Shown: positions 17,310-26,928, counted from the first letter of the stretch. The stretch is DNA of 64,000 bases from Limnobacter humi (GCF_024518835.1 NZ_JANIGO010000006.1:1-64000), one strand, 5' to 3'. Made by a program: numbers and translations. Notes: generated by a model from the letters alone, not told the origin.

Positions 17310-18767
17310 TCAGTCTTTCGTGACACGCAACAATTCTTCCAGGGTGGTTTCACCCTGGTCGACCCAGCGCTGGCCGTCTTCCCGCATGGTTTTCATGCCA
17401 TGGTTCAGTGCGTGGGTTCGCATCTCGCTTTCGGCTGCGCCGTTGTGGATGAGTGTTCGCACGGCATCGTCCACCGTGAACAGTTCATACACGCCGGTGC
17501 GCCCCACGTAGCCGGTGTGTGCGCAGCGCTCGCAACCCACCGGATGCCAGTGTGTGTGTCCGTCGGCACCGGTTTCCTGGCGTTTGCAATGGGGACACAG
17601 GCGGCGCACCAGGCGCTGGGCCAGCACGCCCAGCAGGCTGCTGGACAACAAAAAAGGCTCCACACCCATGTCGATGAGGCGGGTGACCGCACTCACCGAA
17701 TCGTTGGTGTGCAAGGTGGCCAGCACCAGGTGGCCCGTTAGCGAGGCCTGCACAGCGATTTGGGCTGTTTCCAGGTCGCGGATTTCACCAATCATGATCA
17801 CGTCCGGGTCTTGGCGCAAAATGGCGCGTAAGGCCTTGCCAAAAGTCATGTCGATTTTCGGGTTGACCGGGGTTTGACTAATGCCGGGCAGATCGTATTC
17901 CACCGGGTCTTCCACGGTCATGACATTGGTGGTGCTGGAATCAATCCGCGACAACGCCGCATACAGCGTGGTGGTTTTGCCAGACCCGGTGGGGCCAGTT
18001 ACCAATAGAATGCCGTGGGGCATTCGGCACAGCCGGTCCATGTCGTGCAGGGTGTGGGCAGGCATGCCCAAGCGGGTCAGCTCTAAGCGCCCAGCCTCTT
18101 TGTCCAACAAGCGCAACACCGCGCGTTCGCCGTGGCCGGTCGGCAGGGTCGACACCCGCACATCCATGGGTTTGCCGCCGATGCGCAAGGTAATGCGGCC
18201 ATCTTGTGGCAATCGCTTTTCGGCAATGTCCAGGCTGGCCATGATTTTGATGCGTGAAATCAGGGCAGAGTGCAGTTCACGCCGTGGTTGCAGCACATCC
18301 CGCAATGTCCCGTCCACACGGAAACGCACAGCAGAGTGGGTTTCAAACGCTTCGATGTGAATGTCCGATGCACCATCCCGACTGGCTTGGGTCAGCAGCG
18401 CATTGATCATGCGAATGATGGGCGCATCGTCTTCCGTTTCCAGCAGGTCCTCCACGGCGGGAATGTCCTGCATGAGCTGGGTCAAGTCCAGGTCCCCAGC
18501 CACTTCATCGGCCACCGCTGCAGCGCTGGTTTCCTGATTGGAGTAGGCCTGGTTGATGGTTTTTTCCAGTTCGGCAGCATCGGCGCAATACACCCAGTCG
18601 ATGGGGCAGGGCGCCACCCGCTGCGTTTCGGTCAACGCATGCGGTGGTGTCCTGGGGCTGAAGGCAATCCGCCATCCGTCAACCTGTGCATCCAGACACA
18701 GCAACTGGTTTTGCCGGGCAAAACCATAATTCAACCGTGACACCGCTTGTGGATTGAATTGCACCAT
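17310..18767 (-). CDS. gspE: Type II secretion ATPase GspE
   Basis: A 485-residue assembly ATPase. I place the start at the ATG at 18767 (MVQFNPQ), preceded by GAGGT; a longer frame to 18806 would overlap gspD. It has an N-terminal GspL-binding domain, Walker A GPTGSGKTT (about 258-266), Asp/His boxes, Walker B MIGEIRDLET, and a four-cysteine zinc site (C-P-H-C ... C-E-R-C). It powers pseudopilus growth from the cytoplasmic face. Confidence 0.93.
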   Translation of the reverse strand: MVQFNPQAVSRLNYGFARQNQLLCLDAQVDGWRIAFSPRTPPHALTETQRVAPCPIDWVYCADAAELEKTINQAYSNQETSAAAVADEVAGDLDLTQLMQDIPAVEDLLETEDDAPIIRMINALLTQASRDGASDIHIEAFETHSAVRFRVDGTLRDVLQPRRELHSALISRIKIMASLDIAEKRLPQDGRITLRIGGKPMDVRVSTLPTGHGERAVLRLLDKEAGRLELTRLGMPAHTLHDMDRLCRMPHGILLVTGPTGSGKTTTLYAALSRIDSSTTNVMTVEDPVEYDLPGISQTPVNPKIDMTFGKALRAILRQDPDVIMIGEIRDLETAQIAVQASLTGHLVLATLHTNDSVSAVTRLIDMGVEPFLLSSSLLGVLAQRLVRRLCPHCKRQETGADGHTHWHPVGCERCAHTGYVGRTGVYELFTVDDAVRTLIHNGAAESEMRTHALNHGMKTMREDGQRWVDQGETTLEELLRVTKD

Positions 18768-18786
18768 CAAAGAACCTCGATCCCCA

Positions 18787-21120
18787 TCAATTGGCGCTGC
18801 CGCCATTGCTACCCCCAGCGCTGCCAGCAGGCCTTGGGATCACCAAGATGCGTTGGGCAGGGGCCAGTTGGAGATTGCCTGACTGCGCGCCATTGGGCCC
18901 AGTGTTGGAGCTGGCGCTGGGCGAGCCGGTGTTGTTGGGTTTGATTTCACGCAGCGATCGATCGGGCAGCACAGGCCCTTTCATGTCGGGCAACGCAAAC
19001 CGGTTTTCAAGCTGGTTGCCTTGCTGCTGGGCACGCATGTAGTCGTAGCGGTTGGTGACGATGCTTTGGGCCTGGTCTTCGTTGCGCACCACCACAGGCC
19101 GCAAAAACACCATCAGGTTGGTTTTCATTCGTCGGCGGTTGTCGTAGCGGAAGAACTGGCCCAGCACTGGCACATCGCCAATGCCTGGTACTTTTTCTTC
19201 ATTGCCGGTCACGCGGTCTTCAACCAATCCACCCAACACAATGATGTTGCCGCTTTCCACCAGCACATTGCTTTCGATGGAGCGCTTGTTGGTGATGATG
19301 CCAGACACGTTGGTGGAGTCCACCACCGAGCTGACTTCCTGAAAAATACCCAGCTTCACAACGCCGCCTTCCGACACTTGGGGTTTGACGCGCAGGGTCA
19401 GGCCCACGTCTTGCCGCTCAATCGTCTGGAAAGGGTTGATGGCAGCCCCGCCGTTGCCGCCGGCATTGGCAAATTGACCGGTGATGAAAGGCACGTTCTG
19501 GCCAATCACGATTTTGGCCTCTTCATTGTCCAGCGTCAGGATGTTGGGTGTCGACAGGATGTTGGCGTTGGCCTTGCTTTCCAGCGCGCGTGCCAGAAAG
19601 CCCAGGTTGGAAATCGTACCAACCCCGGGAATATTGACCTGCCCGTCGATGATGCCGATGTTCAGGCCTCGCCCGATAGACCCCAGGTTGGCTGAAGCGC
19701 CAATGATGTTTTTGCCAGAGCCGATGTCGTTGAAATTGGTGCCGCCAATCACTTTGGCAGAGTTGCCGGCAGCGCCGGACAAACCCTGGAATTGAATGCC
19801 GAATTCTGCCGCCTTGTCGCTGGACACTTCCACAATCAAGCTTTCGACAAACACCTGGGCACGCCGCACATCCAGTTTTTCGATGATGGAGCGCAGGTTG
19901 CGGTAAACCGGCTCTGGTGCAGTGATGATGAGCGAGTTGGTGGAGGCATCCGCCTGCACAATGCCGCCGTTGTTCACGTCATTGTTGCCTGAAGCCACAC
20001 TCAGTTGCCCGCCCGTCGCACCACCCACGCCACCCGACAAGCCACTGGCGCTACCGGTGCTCCCGGTGGGCGAGCTGCCCAGGCCACTGGGGCCGTTCAA
20101 ATTACCGGTGCCCAAGCCGCCTGCACCGACGTTGTTCTGACTTAAGCCAGAACCGGTGTCCACCTTGATGGGGCTGTTGGTGAGCACACCCTGCAATGTT
20201 TTGGCCAACTTGGTGGCTTCCGCATTTTTCAAGTAAACCACCCAGACGTTGCCGGGCTGTTTGGTCGGTTGGTCCAGTTTACGGATCAGGTTTTTGGCCA
20301 GGTTTAACCGCGCCTGGCTGGGTGTGCGGATCAATAGGCTGTTGGTGCGCGGGTCGGCCATGACGGTCAAGCGTTGGCCCGCATCCACGGCAGCACCCGT
20401 GCCACGGTTGCCCTCATCCAACATGCGGTTCAGGATGGTTGCGATATCCACAGCCAGCGCATGTTCGAGCGGAACCACCTCCAGGTCGCCCGAGCTGGGG
20501 CCGTCAATGGAGGCAATGATGCGGGCAATCCGTTGCAGGTTGTCCGCGTAGTCAGTAATGACCAACGTGTTGTTGTTGGGGTAGGCTGCAATGGTGTTGT
20601 TGGGTGCAATCAGGGGGCGAAGCACGGGCACCAGTGCGGTGGCCGATTCGTAGTTCAGCTGAAACACCTGGGTCACAATGGCGCCACCGCTTTGGTTCAT
20701 GGCGCGTCGGGGGTCCACCTCGTTGGAGGCCTGAATTTTCGCGTCGTTTTCCGGCACCACACGGGCCACACCACCGCTTTCAACAATGGTGAAACCCTGC
20801 AGGCGCAAGGCCGCCAGCAAGGCGTTTTTGGCGTCAGCCGCGCTGAGCGGTTCGGGCGACACCAGTGAGATGGTGCCGCGCACCCGGGGGTCAACCACAA
20901 AGGTTTGGTTGGTGAACGAGCCAATCGCCCTGACCACCGCATCAATTTCCGCATTCACAAAATTCAGTGAAAACCGGTCGCTGGCCTGGCCTTGCACTTT
21001 GGTGCTGTTGGGGGCAGCCAATGCGGGGGTTATGGCCTGGTTGCCAACGCCGGCCAGCAAGGTTGCCAGCATGAGATTCAACACCGATTTGGTGACCGGA
21101 ATATTGCGCGCAGTGTTCAA
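18787..21120 (-). CDS. gspD: Type II secretion outer-membrane secretin GspD
   Basis: A 777-residue secretin. A TTG start at 21120 is supported by AAGGA 9 bases upstream. A signal peptide (about 1-35) is followed by N0-N3 domains (FVDPRVRGTISLVSPEPLS; repeated D-Y-A-D-N-L-Q-R-I-type KH folds), a glycine/serine-rich insertion in N3 (about 310-370), and the C-terminal secretin domain with VPGIGDVPVLGQFFRYDNRR. The tail after residue 720 is rich in Asn, Ser and Gly. It forms the outer-membrane channel for folded exoproteins. Confidence 0.94.
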   Translation of the reverse strand: MNTARNIPVTKSVLNLMLATLLAGVGNQAITPALAAPNSTKVQGQASDRFSLNFVNAEIDAVVRAIGSFTNQTFVVDPRVRGTISLVSPEPLSAADAKNALLAALRLQGFTIVESGGVARVVPENDAKIQASNEVDPRRAMNQSGGAIVTQVFQLNYESATALVPVLRPLIAPNNTIAAYPNNNTLVITDYADNLQRIARIIASIDGPSSGDLEVVPLEHALAVDIATILNRMLDEGNRGTGAAVDAGQRLTVMADPRTNSLLIRTPSQARLNLAKNLIRKLDQPTKQPGNVWVVYLKNAEATKLAKTLQGVLTNSPIKVDTGSGLSQNNVGAGGLGTGNLNGPSGLGSSPTGSTGSASGLSGGVGGATGGQLSVASGNNDVNNGGIVQADASTNSLIITAPEPVYRNLRSIIEKLDVRRAQVFVESLIVEVSSDKAAEFGIQFQGLSGAAGNSAKVIGGTNFNDIGSGKNIIGASANLGSIGRGLNIGIIDGQVNIPGVGTISNLGFLARALESKANANILSTPNILTLDNEEAKIVIGQNVPFITGQFANAGGNGGAAINPFQTIERQDVGLTLRVKPQVSEGGVVKLGIFQEVSSVVDSTNVSGIITNKRSIESNVLVESGNIIVLGGLVEDRVTGNEEKVPGIGDVPVLGQFFRYDNRRRMKTNLMVFLRPVVVRNEDQAQSIVTNRYDYMRAQQQGNQLENRFALPDMKGPVLPDRSLREIKPNNTGSPSASSNTGPNGAQSGNLQLAPAQRILVIPRPAGSAGGSNGGSAN

Positions 21121-21151
21121 AGCACTGATCCTTTATTGTTCAAAGCAATCA

Positions 21152-21877
21152 TCAAAATACACCGAGGCGGTAACGCTGGCCTTCCAGGCGACCCATCTGG
21201 CTCAACAAGCCTGTTAAGGCCTCGCGGCTGGCCTCTTGGGCCTGGGCATAGCCTGTAAACGAGAACCGCTGACCGGGAACCACGGCACCCTGGCCTTCCA
21301 TCATCAATGGGCCGCGCAGGGTGTTCAAATTCACATCCAACTGTTTACCTGGGTTTCCTGTCACCGTGATGACATATTCGCCCAAAGGCCGGATGCTCGC
21401 CAGTGCAGATTGGGCATCGGACCAGGTCACGCGCACATCCAGCGCTTGCCCAGCCTGCCAGCCTTGCCAGCGCACTTGTATCAGCCCCTCCGGCCGAATG
21501 GTGTTGTAGGGTGCCCCCAGCGCCATGAGCCATGAGGCCGGAAACTGCAGTGCACCGTCTTCCACCCTGATACCGTTCAAACCCACAGCCAGATGCAAGG
21601 CTTGCGCAATTCGCGGGTGGGTCAGGGTGACCTGCAGCCCACCTTCCCCCAGGCGGGTGTGCCAGGCCAGCACACCCGGCACGGCGTAAACTTGCCCGCC
21701 ATCGGAAACTCCCAACTGCACTGCGCCGTTCCAGAGGCTGCCATCCATGGCCAGCACGCTCAGGGTTGGCCCCATGATGGACTCAAGCCGTGATTTCAAG
21801 CTGTAGGCCGGCCAGGCCACCACAGCCACTGCAAGCGCTGCCAAGGTTGGAAGCAGCCACTGGCGCGCACGGCTCAT
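21152..21877 (-). CDS. gspN: Type II secretion protein GspN
   Basis: A 241-residue protein with an N-terminal membrane anchor (LLPTLAALAVAVVAWPAY) and a periplasmic beta-rich body ending in G-R-L-E-G-Q-R-Y-R-L-G. Size, the L-x-G-x-L-W-N-G-like motif (MDGSLWNGA) and position between gspM and gspD identify GspN, an accessory subunit found in only some systems. Its start overlaps gspM by 4 bases. Confidence 0.87.
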   Translation of the reverse strand: MSRARQWLLPTLAALAVAVVAWPAYSLKSRLESIMGPTLSVLAMDGSLWNGAVQLGVSDGGQVYAVPGVLAWHTRLGEGGLQVTLTHPRIAQALHLAVGLNGIRVEDGALQFPASWLMALGAPYNTIRPEGLIQVRWQGWQAGQALDVRVTWSDAQSALASIRPLGEYVITVTGNPGKQLDVNLNTLRGPLMMEGQGAVVPGQRFSFTGYAQAQEASREALTGLLSQMGRLEGQRYRLGVF

Positions 21878-22389
21878 GGTGCATTGCCCGCTTTGGGCAG
21901 AAACACCACATGGCCAGTGAGCGTGGCAGCAGCAACCTTGTTCAGCTCAGCTTCCAGCAGCGTCAGGCTGGCAATCGATTCCGCCTTGCTCAGCCAGGCC
22001 AGCACGGCCGCCGCGGGTGCTTCGGTGAATTCAATCCGCAATTCGCCTTCTTCGGTGCGCCGTAGCGTGGTTTGCTGCTGCAGTGTCTGGTCAACCAACA
22101 GCTGTGCCAGCCGGGGTTCCAGTTCGCTGTCACGCACCACCACGCGGGAACGGGCACCCCTGAGCGCCTCAAGTTCGGAGGCTGCACGCATGACCTCAGC
22201 GGCTTTGGCCTGCAATGCCTGCTGTTGGCCTGGCGCACTCTTCAAGGTTTGGATGGCAGGGTCCAGGCCCACGGTCCACAACAGGACTGCGCCGGTCAAT
22301 GCGCTGCCCCAGGTCACCAGCCGCCGTTCACGGGGGTTGAGTTGGTCCAGGCGGGCTCGAACCTGCTCCATGGCCTGTTGTAACTTCAT
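21874..22389 (-). CDS. gspM: Type II secretion protein GspM
   Basis: A 171-residue bitopic protein: a charged N-terminus (L-N-P-R-E-R-R-L-V-T-W-G), one membrane segment (about 28-44), a coiled region and a small ferredoxin-like periplasmic domain. It pairs with GspL to bridge GspE and the periplasm. It overlaps both gspL and gspN by 4 bases, so the genes are translationally coupled. Confidence 0.87.
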   Translation of the reverse strand: MKLQQAMEQVRARLDQLNPRERRLVTWGSALTGAVLLWTVGLDPAIQTLKSAPGQQQALQAKAAEVMRAASELEALRGARSRVVVRDSELEPRLAQLLVDQTLQQQTTLRRTEEGELRIEFTEAPAAAVLAWLSKAESIASLTLLEAELNKVAAATLTGHVVFLPKAGNAP

Positions 22390-23621
22390 GATGGTGCACC
22401 TTGTTTCACCTGGAGAACCGGCTGGTTGTCAGTGCCAGCTTTGGTCCATTGGGCAGACAAGCCGCGGGCCTTCAGCCGTTGTACGGTGCTCTCCTGCATG
22501 GCTTGGGTCACATTCGCGCCAAAGCGCAGGCTCAGGGTGCCCTTGGAGAAGGCCACCTCATTGAGGCTGTTAAAAGGTGCCTCCTGCATGGCCACCCCCA
22601 CCTCATGCAGCCAGTGGCTGGCTCCCCCCTGGGCATTGCTGCTGGCCAAACCGCTGCTCAACGTGCGTTTTTCCCGTTCAATCAGCAACAGGGGGTCCGC
22701 AATCATCGGGGTGTCGGGCATGGCCTGCGCATACCGTTCTGCAATGGATTGCTCGATGTGGGCGCTTTGGTGACGCGCTTTAAGCGCCAATGCATTCAAA
22801 CCGATTACACCCACCAACAACAGCCCCGCTGCTGCGGTCAGAAGGGACTTTTTTCCATGGCTTGCCGCGGGTGCGCGAATACCCAGCCGGCGAAGTTCGT
22901 CGGCCCGAACCAAGCTACATTCACGCAGCAGGGCGAGGGCAGACAAGGGCAAACGGGGCACAGTCTGAACATGCTCAAGCAGTGTGGAACTCGCCAGGAG
23001 GGCCTCTAGCCTGCTGCGGTCAGCTGCCAGCATCTCGACTGTTGTGGAGCCCAGCACCCGTTGCAGCAGTGCGGTGAGCACCACGGGGGGCTGGGTTGGT
23101 AACACCGTGGGCGGGGCAGCTGGCTCTGCCAAAAGCAGGTCGCTGCCGCTGAACCACATGACCCGGTCAGCCTGAACAGGCCTGCGCAGGGTTTCGCAAG
23201 ACACCGCCTGAACCTGCAGCCCGGCTTGCCGACAGGCGCTGACCACGGAGCGCACTGTGGCTTTTCCCACCACGGCCGCAAGGCGCTGACCATCGGACAG
23301 CGCATGCCACAAACTGGCATGGTTGTCATCAGGGTCGTTGAGCAGGTAGGGTTCGACCACATAGGGCAGGGCATCCTGCAATTTTTGCCCACTCAATTTG
23401 GGCGGTGTTACGGCCAACATGCTGACTTCCGAGGGGGCGATCAACACAATGCAAGGCAAATCCTTGGGCAAGTGGGTTGGCAGTTCTTCGCCACCATGCA
23501 ACTTGCCGCCGGGCCCGTGCACTTCGTACCGTACACGCAGCGCTCGGCCTTCACCGTCGGCCTTGGCCTGGTCGTGACTGTTGGGCCACCACACCAACAG
23601 GCTTGCCTGCTTATTGCTCAC
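22386..23621 (-). CDS. gspL: Type II secretion protein GspL
   Basis: A 411-residue protein beginning with GTG directly after the gspK stop. It has the actin-like cytoplasmic domain (about 1-250, with LPYVVEPYLLNDPDDNH, a GspL hallmark), one membrane segment (about 262-282) and a periplasmic ferredoxin-like domain. It recruits GspE to the membrane and binds GspM. Confidence 0.9.
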   Translation of the reverse strand: MSNKQASLLVWWPNSHDQAKADGEGRALRVRYEVHGPGGKLHGGEELPTHLPKDLPCIVLIAPSEVSMLAVTPPKLSGQKLQDALPYVVEPYLLNDPDDNHASLWHALSDGQRLAAVVGKATVRSVVSACRQAGLQVQAVSCETLRRPVQADRVMWFSGSDLLLAEPAAPPTVLPTQPPVVLTALLQRVLGSTTVEMLAADRSRLEALLASSTLLEHVQTVPRLPLSALALLRECSLVRADELRRLGIRAPAASHGKKSLLTAAAGLLLVGVIGLNALALKARHQSAHIEQSIAERYAQAMPDTPMIADPLLLIEREKRTLSSGLASSNAQGGASHWLHEVGVAMQEAPFNSLNEVAFSKGTLSLRFGANVTQAMQESTVQRLKARGLSAQWTKAGTDNQPVLQVKQGAPS

Positions 23622-24572
23622 TCATTGTCTCCAAATCACCAGTACTTTCTGGTCTTTGCGCTCCAGCAGTGCGCGCGTGCGTATCAGCGCCTGTTCAACC
23701 TGTGCAGAACCCTCAATCAGGAAGAAGGCGGTATTGACGCTTATTAAATCACTGTTTGCCTGAATATTTGGGCCCAACGCCGCTTTGAAATCACTGATGT
23801 TGCGAAAGCTGACCCGGTCACGTTGCGAGATCACCGATTGAGCCTGTGCATAGCTGAGCGGCTCCAGGGTGGCATATAGCACTTCTGGCGTGGTGGTGTT
23901 CGCATTCACGGGTGTGGTGCGGGGCAGCAACACGACATGGGGGCGAAGCTGGTTCCAGGCGTCTTCACCAATGCCATAGCGCCCCCGAAAATCTTCCCAG
24001 CGAATGGCGGGTGGCAGCGGAGGTTGACGCTCTGTCGCAGGCTTGTCCTGTCCAGTCGGCACATCGGGCTTGAACATGCGAGCCACCGTACCTGCAATCC
24101 GTTCGCGATCTTGCGGGTTGACACCCAGCAAATCACACAGCTTGGCAAACCCGGCCAGCCATTCTGCGCGGGTTGGGTTGTCCAGGCCCAGGTTCCTCAG
24201 GTTGAACCGCCCCTGGGCGTCTTCAATCCGGCCGGTCAACACCACTTCCCGCTGGTCCGCAGCGGTGGCGTTCTCGTCTTTGCGCATCAGCCCTTCGTTG
24301 ATACGGCTCTCTGCCAACGGCACAGCCCAGGGCTCTGTGAGTGTGTCGGTGGTGGACACCCGGGCATCCTCCCGCAAAATCACCCGGGCCCAGTCCACTC
24401 CGCTGCGGCTCACCAGTTCTGCCTGATCTCGTGCGGCCGTCACTGAAATGGTTTTGGCTGTGGCAAACAGGTTCCAGATCAGGGGGCTAACCGCCAGGGT
24501 GCACAACACCACAATGAACAGGGCCATCACCACCGCGGCACCGCGTTGTTCTGTTGGCATGGCGCATCCCAT
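23622..24572 (-). CDS. gspK: Type II secretion minor pseudopilin GspK
   Basis: A 316-residue minor pseudopilin, far longer than the other pseudopilins, as expected for GspK. I choose the ATG at 24572, which overlaps the gspJ stop as ATGA; the ATG at 24560 is an alternative. The start has the prepilin style (E-Q-R-G-A-A-V-V-M-A-L-F-I-V-V), followed by the large alpha domain with SGVDWARVILRED and F-N-L-R-N-L. The long frame upstream of 24572 is a read-through of gspJ in another frame. It caps the pseudopilus tip with GspI and GspJ. Confidence 0.9.
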   Translation of the reverse strand: MGCAMPTEQRGAAVVMALFIVVLCTLAVSPLIWNLFATAKTISVTAARDQAELVSRSGVDWARVILREDARVSTTDTLTEPWAVPLAESRINEGLMRKDENATAADQREVVLTGRIEDAQGRFNLRNLGLDNPTRAEWLAGFAKLCDLLGVNPQDRERIAGTVARMFKPDVPTGQDKPATERQPPLPPAIRWEDFRGRYGIGEDAWNQLRPHVVLLPRTTPVNANTTTPEVLYATLEPLSYAQAQSVISQRDRVSFRNISDFKAALGPNIQANSDLISVNTAFFLIEGSAQVEQALIRTRALLERKDQKVLVIWRQ

Positions 24573-25261
24573 CAATACACCCCACCGGTCAGCAAAATCC
24601 GCATCACTGTTTGCCCATTGGCGGGTGTCAAGGCCACTTCGACCGCCCGCACATGTCCACGTTGGGTTGGAGAGTCCCCCTCGCCGCCCGCTTGCTCCCC
24701 ACCCGGTGCTGCCGGGTTGGCCGTCACCGTGGCGGTGGCCAGCGGGTTGCCCTGAAGGTTCATGGCTGTCAGTGGCAGTGGCGCCACATTGCCCAGCAAC
24801 ACGGGCGGTGTCCATCCGCCAGGTTCGCGCCACAGGCGGACACGCAAGCCCTGAATGGGCAGCAGGCCGTCTGTGGGGGCGGTCGTGTTGTTGTTCTCGG
24901 TTTGGTTGCGCTTCACCGTGCGCAAAAGCCCCTGCGCCGTTTGTAACCATTGGATTTCTTCACGGAATGCATTCTCACTGGTGTCGCGTCGAACCGTGCG
25001 AATGATCAGGCCTTGATCCACCAACTCGACCGATTCCTGATCAGTGCCCGGCCACTGGGTGCCGAGGTTCAGTGATGAGAGGTCTCGGTCTAGCTGGCCA
25101 AAAACGGCAGTCGTGGTCTGCAATTCATTGTCCACCCTGTTCACCCGTTCTGCACTGCGCAGCACCTCGGTCAGGCCTCGCCAGGACAGCAGGGCCAAAA
25201 TGGCCACAATGCCCAGCGCCACCAGCACCTCTAGCAAGGTAAAACCGCGCTGTCGCTTCAT
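24572..25261 (-). CDS. gspJ: Type II secretion minor pseudopilin GspJ
   Basis: A 229-residue pseudopilin with a prepilin peptidase site near the N-terminus (R-G-F-T-L-L-E-V-L-V-A-L) and a beta-rich C-terminal domain. A low-complexity T-A-T-V-T-A-N-P and G-E-Q-A-G-G-E-G stretch interrupts it near residue 180. It overlaps gspI and gspK by a few bases. Confidence 0.9.
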   Translation of the reverse strand: MKRQRGFTLLEVLVALGIVAILALLSWRGLTEVLRSAERVNRVDNELQTTTAVFGQLDRDLSSLNLGTQWPGTDQESVELVDQGLIIRTVRRDTSENAFREEIQWLQTAQGLLRTVKRNQTENNNTTAPTDGLLPIQGLRVRLWREPGGWTPPVLLGNVAPLPLTAMNLQGNPLATATVTANPAAPGGEQAGGEGDSPTQRGHVRAVEVALTPANGQTVMRILLTGGVY

Positions 25262-25653
25262 GGTGCGCTGCTGAAAAAAACCACCAACCGGGCCAGCTGG
25301 AATTTCTCATCCACAGCATTGGCCTCTTTCACCTGGATTTCAATCCGGCGAAAATTGGGATTGGGGGTGTTGGTGACATCGATGCGGCATACAAACTGAA
25401 AGTTGGCCTGAGGACAGGGCAGTTGGGTTGTTTGGCTTGCCGGATAAACGCCAGCCACCGCCACCATGTTGGCCATGTTGCGGGCGCTCCATTGCGCATA
25501 CTGGCGCCTGAGCAGGTCGTCCTGCTGCAGATTCATGTTGCCAGCGGCTTTCAGGCACGCCATCAATGCCACGGCGATGATGGTCATCGCCACCAGGGCT
25601 TCAATGAGCGTGAATCCCGTTGCTTTGCCAGGGTTCGCCAGGGCACGCATCAT
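25258..25653 (-). CDS. gspI: Type II secretion minor pseudopilin GspI
   Basis: A 131-residue pseudopilin. The prepilin motif is GFTLIEALVAMTIIAVAL, and R-R-Q-Y-A-Q-W-S-A-R-N-M-A-N follows in the pattern of GspI (A-x-x-x-A-x-N). It helps initiate the pseudopilus tip complex. Overlapping starts and stops on both sides link it to gspH and gspJ. Confidence 0.9.
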   Translation of the reverse strand: MMRALANPGKATGFTLIEALVAMTIIAVALMACLKAAGNMNLQQDDLLRRQYAQWSARNMANMVAVAGVYPASQTTQLPCPQANFQFVCRIDVTNTPNPNFRRIEIQVKEANAVDEKFQLARLVVFFSSAP

Positions 25654-26138
25654 CGGTTTGGCGCCTCTGTCAGCACCACTTGCGGCTTGCTGGCCACGAA
25701 AGGGCCGCCATTGCGGCTTTCAAGCACAAGTCGAGTGCGGTTTTTTTGGAGAACAACCGTGCGTCGGGTCAAGTCTGGGCTGCGCTCTAAGGTCAAATAA
25801 CTGTTGGGGCTACCCTCGACCAGCAACTGGGTTGTCAAGGGACCATGCCCCCAAAGACGTGGCCGAAGTGCGGCTTCGGTTTTCACTGGAACCCACCGGG
25901 CTCCTGTTAGCTCTTGAAACTCATACCCGTTGTTGCCTGCCACAAACCGAATCGACTTGGATTTAAGCAATGCTTCCTGTTGGGCTACACGCAGCAGCTG
26001 CGCCAGTTGCCTGGCGTCTGATTCCAGCAGGTTTCCGTCGCCCGGCGTGCCTTTCACCACGATAAGCCCAGTGGCAATCGACAGCACCACCACCACAACC
26101 AGCAACTCCAGCAGTGTGAAACCCCGGTGATGCGTCAT
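25650..26138 (-). CDS. gspH: Type II secretion minor pseudopilin GspH
   Basis: A 162-residue pseudopilin. I take the ATG at 26138 so that the protein begins M-T-H-H-R and runs into the prepilin site RGFTLLELLVVVVVLSIAT; the frame extends 31 codons further but would add an implausible leader. The body has the S-D-A-R-Q-L-A-Q-L-L-R-V-A-Q-Q-E-A pattern of GspH. It lies between gspG and gspI, as is usual. Confidence 0.88.
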   Translation of the reverse strand: MTHHRGFTLLELLVVVVVLSIATGLIVVKGTPGDGNLLESDARQLAQLLRVAQQEALLKSKSIRFVAGNNGYEFQELTGARWVPVKTEAALRPRLWGHGPLTTQLLVEGSPNSYLTLERSPDLTRRTVVLQKNRTRLVLESRNGGPFVASKPQVVLTEAPNR

Positions 26139-26166
26139 GGTTAAGTGGTCTTCGAGTGAGACAACC

Positions 26167-26643
26167 TTAGAGGCTCCAGGATCCAATGTCCGCATTGACC
26201 CCTTCGCCACCCGCCTTGCCATCTGCACCAAAGCTCATGACGTCAACCTCCCCCTTCAGTCCGGGGCTCAGGAACTGGTAAGGGTTGCCCCAAGGGTCGT
26301 TGGGCACTTTGGACAGATACCCGCCCTGTTTGTAATTGTTGGGTTGAGGCTCCGTGGTGGGTTTTTGAACCAGTGCCTGCAGCCCTTGTTCGGTGGTGGG
26401 GTAGCGGCTGTTGTCCAGGCGGTACAGGTTTAGCGCTTGCATCACCGACGCAATGTCTTGTCGTGCAGCAACCACTCGAGCCTCGTCTGGGCGGCCCATG
26501 ATTTTCGGCACCACCAACGTGGCCAGAATGCCCAGAATGACCACCACCACCATGATCTCGATCAAAGTAAAGCCAGCGGATTGGCGACGTGGGGTACAGG
26601 CGATGGGGGCAAGGCGGCGAGTCATGGTCTTCATGCGGTTCAT
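26167..26643 (-). CDS. gspG: Type II secretion major pseudopilin GspG
   Basis: A 158-residue major pseudopilin and the first gene of the minus-strand gsp operon. Cleavage is expected before [11 protein letters not shown] in the motif [20 protein letters not shown]. Diagnostic GspG sequence follows: [20 protein letters not shown] and the calcium-loop region DPWGNPYQ. Several in-frame ATGs (26643, 26634, 26625) make the exact start uncertain. Confidence 0.92.
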   Translation of the reverse strand: MNRMKTMTRRLAPIACTPRRQSAGFTLIEIMVVVVILGILATLVVPKIMGRPDEARVVAARQDIASVMQALNLYRLDNSRYPTTEQGLQALVQKPTTEPQPNNYKQGGYLSKVPNDPWGNPYQFLSPGLKGEVDVMSFGADGKAGGEGVNADIGSWSL

Positions 26644-26784
26644 GTGCAAAAGTTAAACAGGATCAACGGTAGAGGTTACACCGATTTTGCAGGCTTGCGC
26701 GCCCTGAGCGGCTTGTGCAATGTCACCCGTTGGTCACAGCCGCGCATTCGTTTGTCGAACAAAAGATCGGGTTTGCAGGTCGGT

Positions 26785-26928
26785 AAAATGCGGGTTCTGT
26801 CACGCGAACAGGGGCTTTAGGACATGCGTGCTTACTCACATAATGACCACATTGGCGGTTTTGCCGCCGATAACCCTTGAAGCATGGCTTAAACCGGACA
26901 CTCGAGAACAGTGGTCCGGTTTTTTTTT
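26785..26928 (+). ncRNA. Candidate structured small RNA or leader in the gspG-gspC gap
   Basis: The 327-base gap between divergent gspG and gspC holds no open gene but shows strong RNA structure on the plus strand. TTTAGG-A-CATGC (26816-26827) pairs with GCATG-G-CTTAAA (26882-26893), 11 pairs around one mismatch, and encloses a GGCGG/CCGCC hairpin (26854-26868). A small CTGT/ACAG hairpin lies at 26797-26811, and a strong terminator follows at 26891-26928. TAAAAT at 26784-26789 could be a -10 box, but no -35 was found. The 5' end is a guess. It could be a free small RNA, or a gspC leader whose terminator shares bases with the large stem (an attenuator). I cannot assign a family. Confidence 0.4.
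26891..26928 (+). terminator. Rho-independent terminator upstream of gspC
   Basis: AAACCGGAC (26891-26899) and GTCCGGTTT (26914-26922) make a perfect 9-bp stem with a 14-base loop, followed by a T run that spans 26920-26928. It points toward gspC, so it ends a transcript that begins in the gspG-gspC gap. Its first three bases are also the last three of the long stem described for the candidate RNA. Confidence 0.75.
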
